From assembly GCA_020048295.1 (NCBI GenBank), contig JAIFMT010000227.1:1-6577 (forward strand): a stretch of 6,577 nucleotides of DNA, written 5' to 3'. The number at the start of each line of letters is the position of its first letter. Within the stretch, counting starts at the first letter, position 1. The stretch is from Rhodoferax sp. GTDB lineage: Bacteria; Pseudomonadota; Gammaproteobacteria; Burkholderiales; Burkholderiaceae. Both the position numbers and the translations under genes were made by a program. Below, one piece after another: positions 6,515 to 6,577 of the stretch. Below the pieces are notes generated by a model. That model was not told where the DNA came from, did no database searches, and saw nothing but the letters and a program-made list of their open reading frames with translations.

Positions 6515-6577
6515 CGTTCACCTTTCCGGTAGGGTTTCATCAGCGCATGCGGGTAGCTGGCCTTGCGCGCCACCAGC
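6511..6577 (-). CDS. C-terminal end of an unrecognised upstream gene (partial)
   Basis: Read from the right edge on the minus strand, one frame gives 21 codons, LVARKASYPHALMKPYRKGE plus a final Arg, then TAA at 6513-6511. The composition (basic, with mixed Tyr/His/Pro and GC-ending codons) is that of a real protein end. The competing frame closes at a TGA nearby and looks less natural. I do not recognise the family, and too little is visible to assign a function. It runs in the same direction as the kinase operon, with an 89-bp gap and no evident terminator, so read-through transcription is possible. The frame choice rests on a short stretch only. Confidence 0.5.
   Translation of the reverse strand, partial: LVARKASYPHALMKPYRKGER

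Overview
The window comes from a GC-rich bacterial chromosome, most likely a betaproteobacterium of the Comamonadaceae (Rhodoferax, Polaromonas or Acidovorax type). This rests on the base composition, the style of the proteins, and a short intergenic motif that I recall as part of a repeat common in that family. The placement is an inference, not a database result.

Every gene I can support lies on the minus strand, so the window reads from right to left. At the right edge is the last 21 codons of an unrecognised gene (6511-6577), then an 89-bp gap (6422-6510) carrying a possible repeat remnant. After that come four tightly packed signal-transduction genes: (1) a 704-aa soluble HDOD-PAS-histidine kinase (4307-6421); (2) a 526-aa membrane histidine kinase with a CHASE-type sensor (2730-4310); (3) a 148-aa single-domain Rcp1-like response regulator (2287-2733); (4) a hybrid kinase REC-PAS-PAS-HisKA-HATPase-REC (from 2279 leftwards, 759 codons visible, cut by the left edge). 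Junctions 1/2 and 2/3 are 4-nt start/stop overlaps (ATGA and TTGA), and junction 3/4 is a 7-nt gap, so this is almost certainly one transcript with coupled translation.

A plausible reading is a multi-input phosphorelay. A cytoplasmic kinase and a membrane kinase, both with the HisKA subtype often found beside Rcp1-like regulators, would phosphorylate the small regulator and perhaps the similar N-terminal receiver of the hybrid kinase. No DNA-binding, cyclic-di-GMP or other output domain is visible, so the endpoint lies outside the window or works by protein-protein contact. No mobile element, RNA gene, CRISPR array or convincing terminator was found. The main novelty candidates are the whole-operon arrangement and the HDOD-kinase fusion. 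Each separate domain is of a known type.
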